Assembly (NCBI RefSeq): GCF_003626635.1
Contig: NZ_RAZT01000006.1
Coordinates: 124,001-188,000 of the forward strand
From: Micromonospora musae
GTDB taxonomy: Bacteria; Actinomycetota; Actinomycetes; Mycobacteriales; Micromonosporaceae
DNA: 64,000 nt
Direction: 5' to 3'
Under the pieces are notes generated by a model. The model did no database searches. It was given only the letters and a program-made list of their open reading frames with translations, and was not told where the DNA came from. Within the stretch, counting starts at the first letter, position 1. The number at the start of each line of letters is the position of its first letter. Both the position numbers and the translations under genes were made by a program. Shown here piece by piece: positions 8,649 through 17,254 of the stretch.

Positions 8649-9475
8649 GGCAGATAGCTGACGGCGTGCTGGTTCACGAGAGCGAGTTCCTCCGGAGCAA
8701 CACCACAGTCGTGCAAGGCCACGCCGGGGTGTTGCTCATCGATCCCGGCTTGCAGGACCACGAACTGGCCTGCCTCGCTAACGACCTGTCCGGGTCGGGC
8801 CGGACCGTCCTGGTGGGCTTCTCGACGCATCCGGATTGGGATCATCTGCTCTGGCACGCACAGCTCGGTGAAGCGCCCCGCTACGGCACGGCCGGCTGCG
8901 CGGCCGCCGCCCGGGAACAGCTGTCCGACCCGGACACCAAGACCCAGATCACCGAGCACCTGGCCGAGACGGAGATCGCCGGGCAGGTCTCGCTGGACCT
9001 GTACGGCTGCGTCACCGCCCTGCCCGCCGGGACGACGCGGATCCCCTGGGACGGCCCCGAGGTCCGGATCATCGAGCATCAGGCGCATGCGCCGGGCCAC
9101 GCGGCGCTCGTCGTCGAGGAGCGCCGGGTTCTCGTCGCCGGCGACATGCTCTCCGACGTCCTGGTTCCGATGCTCGACCTGGACGCCGCCACCGACCCGG
9201 TCGAGGAGTACCTCGCGGCGTTGCGGTTGCTGGAGGGCGTGGCCGCCGACGTCGACGTCGTCGTCCCGGGCCACGGTTCGGTCGGCGGGGCCGGTCAGGT
9301 GCGGGAGCGGATCGAGCGGGACCGGGCATACGTGCTCGCTCTGCGTGAGGGCCGCGAGCCCGTCGACCCCCGGATCGGCCCCTCGGCCAGGCCCGGCTGG
9401 GAGTGGGTGAGCGATCTGCACCACGGGCAGGCCCAGGCCCTCGCCGCTCGCGTCCGGGACGCGGCGGCGCGCTGA
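8642..9475 (+). CDS. MBL-fold metallo-hydrolase
   Basis: A 277-residue metallo-beta-lactamase-fold protein with a GTG start inside the end of the reductase gene. The metal motif reads THPDWDH: H63, D65, D67 and H68, so the second His of the usual HxHxDH is replaced by Asp. Later metal positions are visible in HAPGHAAL, the AGDM segment and VVPGHGS. The Asp variant suggests an altered metal site or a distinct subfamily. The substrate is unknown; its pairing with a reductase and an HxlR regulator hints at detoxification or resistance, as an inference. Confidence 0.85.
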   Translation: MLRQIADGVLVHESEFLRSNTTVVQGHAGVLLIDPGLQDHELACLANDLSGSGRTVLVGFSTHPDWDHLLWHAQLGEAPRYGTAGCAAAAREQLSDPDTKTQITEHLAETEIAGQVSLDLYGCVTALPAGTTRIPWDGPEVRIIEHQAHAPGHAALVVEERRVLVAGDMLSDVLVPMLDLDAATDPVEEYLAALRLLEGVAADVDVVVPGHGSVGGAGQVRERIERDRAYVLALREGREPVDPRIGPSARPGWEWVSDLHHGQAQALAARVRDAAAR

Positions 9476-9661
9476 CGTCCTCGGCGTCCCGCAGCGCGAC
9501 GAGGCGCGGTTCGCGTCGCCGACCTCGACGGCGCGGACCGGGAGCGTCCGAGTCACTGCGACGGCCCGCGCCGGGCGGGCGCGGCGCACTCCCCCAGCTC
9601 GTCGGCGGCGCTCCCGGCAGCAGGATCGCCCGGCAGTACGGGAGGGATCGGCTGGCGGGGC

Positions 9662-10870
9662 TCAGGCGTGGACGTCGACCGCTGCCGGCCGGTCGCCCTG
9701 CGGCCGCGGCTGAGCCGCCCCGGGGCGCAGGATGCGGGCGCTGAGCGCGGCGGCCACGCAGAAGGCCACGGGCAGGAAGAACGTGTGGTTCAGCGGCATG
9801 AGATGGGTGAGGGGCCCGATGATGGCGGGCCCGGCGAGCACACCGAGGTAGCCGAGGCCGGCGACGCGGGAGACGTTGGCCCCGGCGGCGGCGGGATCGG
9901 CGTGGCCGGCCGCGCTGAAGAGCTGCGGGACGGTGCCGGACAGCCCGACGCCGAACAGCGCCCATCCGGTGATGGCGAGCGGGATCGACGGTGCGAGCGC
10001 GACCAGCGTGAGCGCGATCGCGGCGAGGGCCGATCCGTGGCGGACGATGGCGACCGGACCGAAGCGTGCGGCGACCCGGTCGGCGAGGAGGCGCCCGACC
10101 GTCATGGCGGTGGCGAAGGCGCCGTAGGCGAGGGCGGCGGTGGCGGCGGGCGCGTCGAGCACGTCGCGCAGGGCGAGAGCGCTCCAGTCGTTGGCGACGC
10201 CTTCGGTGAGCATCAGCATCAGGGCGAGTCCGGCGAGCGCCCAGATGCGCAGCGGCGTGGTCCGCCAGGTGGTGGCCTTGGTGGCGGAGCGCTCCGCGGA
10301 GCCGGCGGTCTCCGACCTGGGCAGCAGCGCGGGCGCGGCGGCTGCGCCGACGGCGACGGCGAGGATGCCGACGGTGGTCAGGGTGGCCGTGGTACTCCAG
10401 CCCCAGCCGAGGGCCTGGGCGCCGACCAGCGCGGCTAGGACCCCGCCGACGGAGAAGACGGCGTGGAACGCGGACATGATCGGACGCCGGTACCCGGCTT
10501 CGACCTGAACGGCGTGGGCGTTCATGCTCACGTCCAGGCTGCCGTTGCCGAGACCGAAGACCAGCAGGGCCACCCCCAATGTCCAGGCGTTCCCGGCGAG
10601 CCCGGGCAGGGCGAGTGACGCGCCGCAGAGTGCCGCGCTCAGCGGTACGACGCGGCGGGCGCCGAACCGGTCGGTGAGCGGGCCGACCAGTTGCATCCCG
10701 ACGAAGGCGCCTGCGCCGAGGAGCAGCAGGAGCCAGCCGAGCGTGGCGTGGCTGATGCCGACCTGGTGCTCGATCGCGGGGATGTGGACCACCCAGAGGC
10801 CCAGGACGAAGCCGTTGAGGGCGAAGTACGCGAAAGTGGCCCGCCGCGCGGACCGCAAGGGCTTCGTCAT
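9662..10870 (-). CDS. MFS transporter
   Basis: A 402-residue major facilitator with about twelve hydrophobic helices; LGWLLLLLGAGAFVGMQLVG and the following DRFGARRV form the A-motif-like loop 2-3. The start at 10870 (MTKPLRSARR) is the first Met giving a normal cytoplasmic N-terminus; an ATG at 10882 is an alternative. It is divergent from a DeoR regulator, with three TGTTCG/CGAACA half-sites between them. DeoR proteins usually sense sugar phosphates, so a sugar or nucleoside substrate is possible, but sequence alone does not show it. Confidence 0.85.
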   Translation of the reverse strand: MTKPLRSARRATFAYFALNGFVLGLWVVHIPAIEHQVGISHATLGWLLLLLGAGAFVGMQLVGPLTDRFGARRVVPLSAALCGASLALPGLAGNAWTLGVALLVFGLGNGSLDVSMNAHAVQVEAGYRRPIMSAFHAVFSVGGVLAALVGAQALGWGWSTTATLTTVGILAVAVGAAAAPALLPRSETAGSAERSATKATTWRTTPLRIWALAGLALMLMLTEGVANDWSALALRDVLDAPAATAALAYGAFATAMTVGRLLADRVAARFGPVAIVRHGSALAAIALTLVALAPSIPLAITGWALFGVGLSGTVPQLFSAAGHADPAAAGANVSRVAGLGYLGVLAGPAIIGPLTHLMPLNHTFFLPVAFCVAAALSARILRPGAAQPRPQGDRPAAVDVHA

Positions 10871-10875
10871 GGCTC

Positions 10876-10937
10876 CGAACATATCAAACAGATTTCGTGT
10901 TCGATAACTTGCACTTCGAACAGCTCTGGCGTTCAAT
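10876..10937 (+). promoter_or_regulatory. Divergent promoter with three operator half-sites
   Basis: CGAACA at 10876-10881, TGTTCG at 10898-10903 and CGAACA at 10917-10922 form two overlapping inverted repeats between the MFS and DeoR genes. A candidate promoter for the DeoR gene is TTGCAC (10909-10914), 17 bases, TTCAAT (10932-10937); its start site would fall at or next to the ATG at 10945, so the message could be leaderless. The third half-site lies in that spacer. Confidence 0.6.
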
Positions 10938-10944
10938 GAAGGGT

Positions 10945-11703
10945 ATGGCGAGCGCGGACCGACACCGACAGATCACCGACGCCGTGCGGCAGACCGGTCA
11001 GCTCAGCGTTTCGGAGCTGGCCGAGCTGACCGGCAGCTCGGAGATGACGATCCGCCGGGACCTGGAGATCCTCGCCGAACAGGGCCTCCTGGAGCGCTAC
11101 CGCGGCGGGGCGAGAAGCCTGCTGCTGCGCGGAGAGGAACCCCCGTTCGCGCTCCGCGAGCACGACGAGCTGGAGATCAAGCGGCGTATCGCCGCGGCGA
11201 CGGCCGACCTGATCGCCGACGGTGAGGCGGTCGTCGTCGACAGCGGCACCACCTGCCTCGAAGTGGCCCGCGCCCTGAGCCACCGCCGCCTGACCGTCAT
11301 GCCGCTGTCGCTGCACGCGGCCAACGCGCTGGTCGGCGCACCCCAGCTGAAGCTGCTGCTACCCGGCGGCGAGCCCCGCCCCGGCGAGCTGGCGCTCACC
11401 GGTCCCCTCACCGAGGCGTCGCTGGCCGCGCTGCGCTTCGACACCGCGATCATCGGCTGCTGCGGCCTGAACGCCGCCGACGGCCTGACCGCGTACGACC
11501 TGGCCGACGCGGCGATCAAGCGTGCCGCGATGGCCTCGGCACGCCGCGTCATCGCGGTCACCGACGCGGCCAAGTTCTCCCGTACCGCGCTCGCCTTCGT
11601 CGCGCCGGCGTCCGCGCTGCACAGCGTCGTGACCGGGAGCGACGCCCCCGACGACCAGACCGAGGCGCTGAGCGCCGCCGGCGTCGTGGTGCGCAGGGTG
11701 TGA
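10945..11703 (+). CDS. DeoR-family transcriptional regulator
   Basis: A 252-residue DeoR regulator. Residues 4-57 are the helix-turn-helix (LSVSELAELTGSSEMTIRRD), and the rest is the sugar-phosphate-isomerase-like sensor with VVDSGTTCLEVA. The ATG at 10945 is preceded by GAAGG. It is followed after four bases by a HAD hydrolase gene, with which it is probably co-transcribed, and is divergent from an MFS gene. Likely function is repression of the MFS gene and of its own operon until a phosphorylated sugar appears. Ligand unknown. Confidence 0.9.
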   Translation: MASADRHRQITDAVRQTGQLSVSELAELTGSSEMTIRRDLEILAEQGLLERYRGGARSLLLRGEEPPFALREHDELEIKRRIAAATADLIADGEAVVVDSGTTCLEVARALSHRRLTVMPLSLHAANALVGAPQLKLLLPGGEPRPGELALTGPLTEASLAALRFDTAIIGCCGLNAADGLTAYDLADAAIKRAAMASARRVIAVTDAAKFSRTALAFVAPASALHSVVTGSDAPDDQTEALSAAGVVVRRV

Positions 11704-11707
11704 CCGG

Positions 11708-12325
11708 ATGCCGCAGACCCTGCTCTTCGACCTGTTCGGCGTCATCGCCCGCCAACAGTCTCCCGCCGGTCAGGAGCTGCTGGTGGCGACGGCGGGCGCC
11801 TCGGCCCCCGAGTTCTGGGAGGCGTACTGGGCGCTGCGGGCGCCCTACGACCGTGGCGAGGTGACCGGGCCCGAGTACTGGCGGCAGGTGGCGTCCGCCC
11901 TCGGCGCGACCTTCGACGACCAGCAGGTCGGCCGCCTTCTCGCCGCGGACCTCGCCAGTTGGAGCGCTGTCGACGACGACATGGTGGCCCTGGTCGAACA
12001 GGCGGCGGCCGCGGGGCGGCAGCTCGCGTTGGTGTCGAACATCCCGGAAGAGCTGGCAGTGCACTACGAGCAGCACCACCAGTGGTTGCGGCACTTCGAC
12101 CTGGTCGCCTTCTCCTGCCGCATCGGGCACGCGAAACCCGAACCGGAGGCGTACCGGTGGTGCTGCCGCGCCCTCGACCTCGCGCCCGGACGCATCCTGT
12201 TCATCGACGACCGCCTCGAGAACATCCGCGCCGCCGAGGCGTTCGGCATGCGCACGCACCTGTTCATCGGTTCCGCGCAGGCCCGTCAGGCCATCGCCGA
12301 AGTGGAGGCCGCGCGGCAGCACTGA
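11708..12325 (+). CDS. HAD-superfamily hydrolase
   Basis: A 205-residue HAD-IA type protein. Motif I reads LLFDLFGVI, so the residue two places after the nucleophilic Asp is Phe instead of the phosphatase Asp; motif IV is ILFIDDRLENIRAAEAFG. Similar YihX-like proteins are sugar phosphatases with variable motif I, so activity needs testing. It starts four bases after the DeoR stop and is clearly in its operon, which fits dephosphorylation of the regulator's ligand, as an inference. Confidence 0.82.
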   Translation: MPQTLLFDLFGVIARQQSPAGQELLVATAGASAPEFWEAYWALRAPYDRGEVTGPEYWRQVASALGATFDDQQVGRLLAADLASWSAVDDDMVALVEQAAAAGRQLALVSNIPEELAVHYEQHHQWLRHFDLVAFSCRIGHAKPEPEAYRWCCRALDLAPGRILFIDDRLENIRAAEAFGMRTHLFIGSAQARQAIAEVEAARQH

Positions 12326-12479
12326 CAGTGGACCCACGCGGCCCCGCGGGCACCGGCGCCGACGCCGGACAAGGCCAGGAGCCCTGGCTCGCCTGCTCCC
12401 CCACCCCATCACCGAAGGGGGAAAGTCCCACGCATTAGCATTGCCGCGGTCCGGGACGGCGATGCTGAAACGAGGCGAA

Positions 12480-13193
12480 ATGCATTGGCTGCGGCGATTG
12501 CTGGGCGGCAGGCGAGTCCAACTCGACCCGGGGCGACAGGCCGCGCTGCACCACGACGTCCAGCACCGGTACGGCGCCGGCGCGCAGGTGCGCTTTCCCG
12601 AGCAGGTCGAGGCCGTGACCGCGATGCTCGACGGTGACGACGGCCTGGTGGTGGCGGCCCGGATCGTGAGCCAGGTCGCCGACGAAGCCCACGCGGACCT
12701 ACAGGCTCAGGCCCACGAGATACACCGACGGACCGGTCGTCGGCTCCTGGTGCACCGCCGGAACTACCGGCCCCTGTGGAAGGAGGCGGGCCACGCGCTG
12801 CGGTGGCCGCTGTTCGCGTTGCCGTCCGGCTTCCACCCGTACGCGCAGCTGACCGCCGCCGTCACGGTCGTCGGCGGCCGGGCGTCCCGCCTCGACCGCG
12901 TGACCGACCCGAATCCACTCGCGACCAGCGTCTTCGAGGTGCTCGACCTCACCACCGCCGGCTGGGAGTACGGCCGGGTGCGGGTCGACACCGACGCGGC
13001 AGCCCTGGCCGATCGACTGATCACGAGCGCCGCTCAGATTCTCGCGGCCATGGACGAGCCACCCCGGCTGCCGCCGCCGGTCCGGGAGCTGATGCGCCGT
13101 AACAACACCGTCCACGTACACGACCCGAACGGCAGGGGTGTGGTCGGTGGGATCAATCCGGGCGCGCGGATGCGCGAGAGCCTGCTGGCCTGA
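12480..13193 (+). CDS. Conserved hypothetical protein
   Basis: A 237-residue soluble protein with no domain I recognise. It has no signal peptide or membrane helix. It contains a mixed alpha/beta region (AVTAMLDGDDGLVVAARIV) and an Arg/His/Pro-rich middle. The C-terminus MRRNNTVHVHDPNGRGVVGG is distinctive and could serve as a family marker. I took the ATG at 12480 because CGAGGCGAA precedes it; ATGs at 12462 and further up are alternatives. Coding bias is strong, so the gene is real although the function is unknown. Confidence 0.7.
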   Translation: MHWLRRLLGGRRVQLDPGRQAALHHDVQHRYGAGAQVRFPEQVEAVTAMLDGDDGLVVAARIVSQVADEAHADLQAQAHEIHRRTGRRLLVHRRNYRPLWKEAGHALRWPLFALPSGFHPYAQLTAAVTVVGGRASRLDRVTDPNPLATSVFEVLDLTTAGWEYGRVRVDTDAAALADRLITSAAQILAAMDEPPRLPPPVRELMRRNNTVHVHDPNGRGVVGGINPGARMRESLLA

Positions 13194-13312
13194 AGCCGAC
13201 GCTGCGGGGCGTCGAACGAGTAACGGGTTCGTCGCCCGGTCGCCACCACGCCGGCGCGCGACTTACAGTCCCTTCGACGGTTCGTGGGCCGAGACGCGGA
13301 GAGGCCACGCCG

Positions 13313-16153
13313 ATGTTGCGGATGGTCTGGTCCCAGCTACGGCACACGCGCGGCCGAAGCCTGGCGGTGTTCACCGCCGTACTGGTCGCGACCACCGGGT
13401 TCACCGTGCTCACCGGAGCCGCCAGCACCTCACGGCTGGTCGCCCGAGGCTCCGTCGACACGCAGTTCCGAGCGTCGTACGACATCCTGGTCCACCCCTC
13501 GGCGCCGGCCGGCGGCCTGCTCGACCAGGGCCTGCCCACCGCGGCCTACGGCGGCATCAGCCTCGACCAGTGGCGGCGGATCGAGGGTGTTCAAGGCGTC
13601 GAGGTCGCCGCCCCGCTCGCGGTCCTCGGCATCGCCGATCTCCGGCCCGACCTGACCATCGACGTGACCGACCGGGTCGACAGGTCGGCCGAGCGGCAGG
13701 TCATCGAGGTCGCCCCGCAGGTGAGCGGAGACCGCGCGCTGAGCACGCTGACCGCCGCACCGACCTACGTGTACGTCTCCCGCCGGCCGCTGATCCCGCT
13801 GTCACGGATCAGCGGCGACCGGCGACTCTTCGTCTACGCCGACGGCACCCGGGTCGACCAGACCAGCTCCGCCGCCGAGTGCCCCGGCACCGGCGGGGGC
13901 GGCGCGCTGGAGGTGCAGGCCGACGGTCGGCGCCTGCAGGTGTGCGCCACCGCCGCGGGCAGCTTCGAACCGACCGCCCGACGGACCCAGGTCAGCGAGG
14001 TGCAGGCCTACCAACTGCTCGGAGACGGCACCTTCCGGTTGGCCTCCGTGATCACGCTCGGCCGCCCGGCGTCCGCGATACCCGCCACCGCCCGGCTGGA
14101 GATCCAGCTCCCGGCGGTGATGCCGGCGCTGGTGGCCGGGGTCGACCCGACGGCCGAGACGCGCCTGGTCGGCCTGGATCGGGCGGTGCGCCAGGGCCGC
14201 TACCTGACCGGCTCCGACACCGTCGGCCCGGCCGCCCACGACACCTCGTCCTCCCCGTTCAACCCGACGGGGCCGGCTGGGCTGACGCTGCCGGTGCTCG
14301 CCGCCGCCGACCTCGCCGTGGACGAACAGATCGACGTCGCCGTGTCCCGGCTGACCGGCCGGACCGCCGACCGGGTGCCCGGCGCCACGACGGAGGCGCT
14401 GTGGCCGCTGCTCCGCGACTCGGCGAAGGCGCCGCCGCGGACCATCGAGCACGACCTGGCACAGCTCTACCGCGCCCGGCTCGACGCCGCCCTGACCGGA
14501 CGTACCCCGCTCTCCGGCGTCCGGGCGCTGCTGCGGCCCCGACCTCAGCCGTACGCACCGCAGGCCGACGGGACCGCTCGGGTGCTCCCCCGCAGCGGCG
14601 AGCCCGGCTCGACCGACCCGGCGATCGACGACGTCTGGCGGGACTCCTGGCTCAGTGCCGGCGGCGTCGGAACGGGAGACCCGATGAGCCTGGAGGGGCA
14701 GGCGCAGGAGTGGTCGGTCACCGCGGTGGGCAGCTTCGCGCCGGAGGCGCTCGACTCCGTCGGCGGCGCCGCACAACAGGCACTCGACCTCTACCGCCGG
14801 GTCCCGCCGGTGGGCGCCGACGCGCGTACCCGGGACCTGCTCGGCGACCGGCCCCTGCTGCCCGGCGACGACCCACTGGGCTACCCACACCGGCCGCCCC
14901 ACCTGCTGACCACCCTGACCGCCGCCCACGACCTCCACGCGAGCCTCGGGTCGGCGTCGGCCGCCCCGCCGCTGAGCTCGGTGCGGGTCCGCGTCGCCGG
15001 CATCGACCGGTTCGACGAGGTGGCCCGGGAGCGGGTCCGGTTGGTGGCCGACGAGATCGTCCGGCGGACCGGCCTGACCGTCGAGATCGTGCTGGGCGGC
15101 TCGACCGTACGCGGCCCGGTGCTGCTGCCCGCCGGCCCGCTCGGCCGCCCCGACCTGACCCTGCTGGAGGCCCGCACCCGCACCGGCGTGGCGGCCGAGA
15201 TCGTCACCGCCGTCGACCGCAAGAACCTCCTGCTGCTCGGGTTGCTGCTGGTGGTGTGCACCCTGCTGGTCGGCAATGCGGTCTCCACCGCGGTCCGCAC
15301 CCGCCGACGCGAGCTGGCCATCCTGGCCTGCCTCGGCTGGCCCGGCCGGCGGCTGAGCCTGCTGGTCCTCGCCGAGACCACTGCGCTCGGGCTGGCCGCC
15401 GGGCTGCTCGGCGCCGCCCTGGCACAGCCGCTCGGTCGGCTCGCCGAGGTACGGGTCTCCAGCACGGTGGCCCTGCTCTGCGTGCCGCTCGCGGTGCTGC
15501 TGACCGCGGTGGCCGGTGCCTGGCCCGCGCTGCAGGCCGCCCGCACCCGGTCGGCGGCGGCGCTCCAGGCGAGCGCCGTACGGGCCCGGCGGTCCACCGC
15601 GCTGCGGACCGTCGCCGCGCTCGCGGCGGCCAACCTGGTACGGACGCCGGCGCGCACCCTCGTCGGAGCGGTGAGCCTGGCCGCGGGCGTCGGCGCCGCC
15701 ACGCTGATCGCCGCCGCGCTCTGGGCGTTCAACGACGGCATGGTCGGCTCGCTGCTCGGTCAGGCGGTCTCCGTGCAGGTACGCGGGGTGGACCTGCTGG
15801 CGGTCAGCGGAGTGCTGCTCTTCGGGGTGCTCGGCGTGGCCGACGTGCTCTACCTCAACGTGCGGGAACGGGCCGCCGAGTTCGCCACGCTCCGGGCCAT
15901 CGGGTGGCCGGACGCCACGCTCAACCGGCTGCTGGTCTACGAGGCACTCGGCGTCGGGGCGCTCGGCTGCGCCATCGGGGTCGGCGGCGGCCTCGGCTCG
16001 GTCGTCCTGCTGGTCGGCCGGCTGGACGGCCGGTTGGCGGCGCTGGCGGTGGCGGCGACCGCGGCGGCGCTGCTGCTGACCGTGCTCGCCGCGCTGGTCC
16101 CGGCGATCCTCATCCGGCGGCTACCGACCGCCGTCCTGCTCGGCGAGCAGTGA
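13313..16153 (+). CDS. FtsX-family ABC transporter permease, large
   Basis: A 946-residue membrane protein with an N-terminal membrane segment, a long extracytoplasmic domain (about 45-635), a first FtsX-type block (three helices, about 640-740, including NLLLLGLLLVVCTLLVGNAV) and a second block near the C-terminus (about 765-946). This layout matches the MacB/FtsX-type permeases of actinomycetes that move or release lipids, peptides or lipoproteins. No ATP-binding partner gene lies beside it, which is unusual. The ATG at 13313 has a weak ribosome site. Substrate unknown. Confidence 0.82.
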   Translation: MLRMVWSQLRHTRGRSLAVFTAVLVATTGFTVLTGAASTSRLVARGSVDTQFRASYDILVHPSAPAGGLLDQGLPTAAYGGISLDQWRRIEGVQGVEVAAPLAVLGIADLRPDLTIDVTDRVDRSAERQVIEVAPQVSGDRALSTLTAAPTYVYVSRRPLIPLSRISGDRRLFVYADGTRVDQTSSAAECPGTGGGGALEVQADGRRLQVCATAAGSFEPTARRTQVSEVQAYQLLGDGTFRLASVITLGRPASAIPATARLEIQLPAVMPALVAGVDPTAETRLVGLDRAVRQGRYLTGSDTVGPAAHDTSSSPFNPTGPAGLTLPVLAAADLAVDEQIDVAVSRLTGRTADRVPGATTEALWPLLRDSAKAPPRTIEHDLAQLYRARLDAALTGRTPLSGVRALLRPRPQPYAPQADGTARVLPRSGEPGSTDPAIDDVWRDSWLSAGGVGTGDPMSLEGQAQEWSVTAVGSFAPEALDSVGGAAQQALDLYRRVPPVGADARTRDLLGDRPLLPGDDPLGYPHRPPHLLTTLTAAHDLHASLGSASAAPPLSSVRVRVAGIDRFDEVARERVRLVADEIVRRTGLTVEIVLGGSTVRGPVLLPAGPLGRPDLTLLEARTRTGVAAEIVTAVDRKNLLLLGLLLVVCTLLVGNAVSTAVRTRRRELAILACLGWPGRRLSLLVLAETTALGLAAGLLGAALAQPLGRLAEVRVSSTVALLCVPLAVLLTAVAGAWPALQAARTRSAAALQASAVRARRSTALRTVAALAAANLVRTPARTLVGAVSLAAGVGAATLIAAALWAFNDGMVGSLLGQAVSVQVRGVDLLAVSGVLLFGVLGVADVLYLNVRERAAEFATLRAIGWPDATLNRLLVYEALGVGALGCAIGVGGGLGSVVLLVGRLDGRLAALAVAATAAALLLTVLAALVPAILIRRLPTAVLLGEQ

Positions 16154-16251
16154 GCAGCCCGGGGCGGGGCACAGGAACACTTCAGCCTCCACCTGATGGA
16201 GCATCCCCGAAACCGAGTTCCCCGGTGCATACAGCGCGATAATTTCGCGAT

Positions 16252-16380
16252 ATGGGCATCACCGGGGGGATAGCGTGCGTCATTCTGACCATCGTCCTTG
16301 TGGCGTACATCGTGCTCCTGGCGGTGCGTTACGGGTTCGGCCCGAAGAAACCACCACCGCCGTCAGAGCCGGAGGATTGA
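16252..16380 (+). CDS. Small single-pass membrane protein
   Basis: A 42-residue frame beginning MGITGGIACVILTIVLVAYI, with one hydrophobic helix (about residues 5-26) and a basic, Pro-rich tail ending PPPPSEPED. The helix-then-proline architecture and clean codon use support a real gene. No ribosome site is evident; an AT-rich stretch with inverted CGCGA/TCGCG lies just upstream, so a leaderless message is possible. It lies between the FtsX permease and the convergent TauE gene. Function unknown. Confidence 0.5.
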   Translation: MGITGGIACVILTIVLVAYIVLLAVRYGFGPKKPPPPSEPED

Positions 16381-16408
16381 ACGGTCGCGGCCGCAGTCCG
16401 GCGCCGGG

Positions 16409-17182
16409 TCACCCGCGCAGGAAGTAGAGGATGGTCATGGTGGCGGCGGTGGCCAGGATGATGCCGCGCAGTAGCCGGGCGGAGAGGCGACGCGCGACGT
16501 GGGCGCCGGCGAAGCCTCCGGCCACCGCGCCGGCCAGCATCGTGGCGAGCGGGAGCGGGTCGTTCAGGGCGTCCGAGGCGACGAGGAAGAACGCGGTCGC
16601 GGTCAGGTAGACGGCGGTGACCTGGGCGACTCGGGCCGGGTTGCTGCTCGCGGTGTCGAGCCCGAGGCCGATCCCCCACAGGGCCAGCATGAGGATGCCT
16701 ACGGCGCCGCCGAAGTATCCGCCGTAGATCGCCAGCAGGAACTGCCCGAGCAGGATCGCGCGGCTGCCGAGGTCGAGCGGCCGGCCCAGCGCGGCGGTCA
16801 GGGCACGGGTGAGCCGGCGTCCGACGGCGAGGACCAGCGTGCCGAAGGCGAGCAGCCACGGCACCGCGGCGTCGAACGTCGCGGAGGGCAGCGCCAGCAG
16901 CAGCACGGCCCCGATCCCGCCGCCGAGCACGCTGGCCGTGGTGAGCGCGGTCAGAGAGGTCTTCCCGACCGGGCCGAGCTCTCTGCGGTAGACCCAGGCG
17001 CTCACCACGGACCCGGGTACGAGGGCGACGGTCGTCGAGGCGTTCGCGGTGACCGGCGGCACGCCGACGGCGACGAGGGCGGGCAGCGCCACGAAGGTCC
17101 CCCCGCCGCCGATCGCGTTCAGCGCCCCGGCGGCGAGGCCGGCGAACATCACGAGCATCATCTCCGGCATGAAGCCGAGCAT
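16409..17182 (-). CDS. TauE/SafE-family sulfite/organosulfur exporter
   Basis: A 257-residue membrane protein with about eight helices. GLAAGALNAIGGGGTFVALP and the later AIYGGYFGGAVGILMLA are the two internal repeats typical of the TauE/SafE (DUF81) family, which exports sulfite, sulfoacetate or related anions. The start is uncertain: ATGs at 17182 and 17170 fit the first helix, and one at 17242 would add 20 residues. It is divergent from the LysR gene at 17255, the likely regulator. Confidence 0.8.
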   Translation of the reverse strand: MLGFMPEMMLVMFAGLAAGALNAIGGGGTFVALPALVAVGVPPVTANASTTVALVPGSVVSAWVYRRELGPVGKTSLTALTTASVLGGGIGAVLLLALPSATFDAAVPWLLAFGTLVLAVGRRLTRALTAALGRPLDLGSRAILLGQFLLAIYGGYFGGAVGILMLALWGIGLGLDTASSNPARVAQVTAVYLTATAFFLVASDALNDPLPLATMLAGAVAGGFAGAHVARRLSARLLRGIILATAATMTILYFLRG

Positions 17183-17254
17183 CACCGCGCCGCCGGCGCC
17201 GCACAATGCGCTATCGACGTAGCCAGCCTTAGGCTGTGCCATAGGCTGAGCGGG

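Noticed and set aside
13138..16242. A 1,034-codon plus-strand open frame overlapping the FtsX permease gene
   Set aside because: It is an alternate frame of the real gene, very rich in Arg, Gly, Pro and Ala with no domain; such shadows are expected in high-GC DNA.
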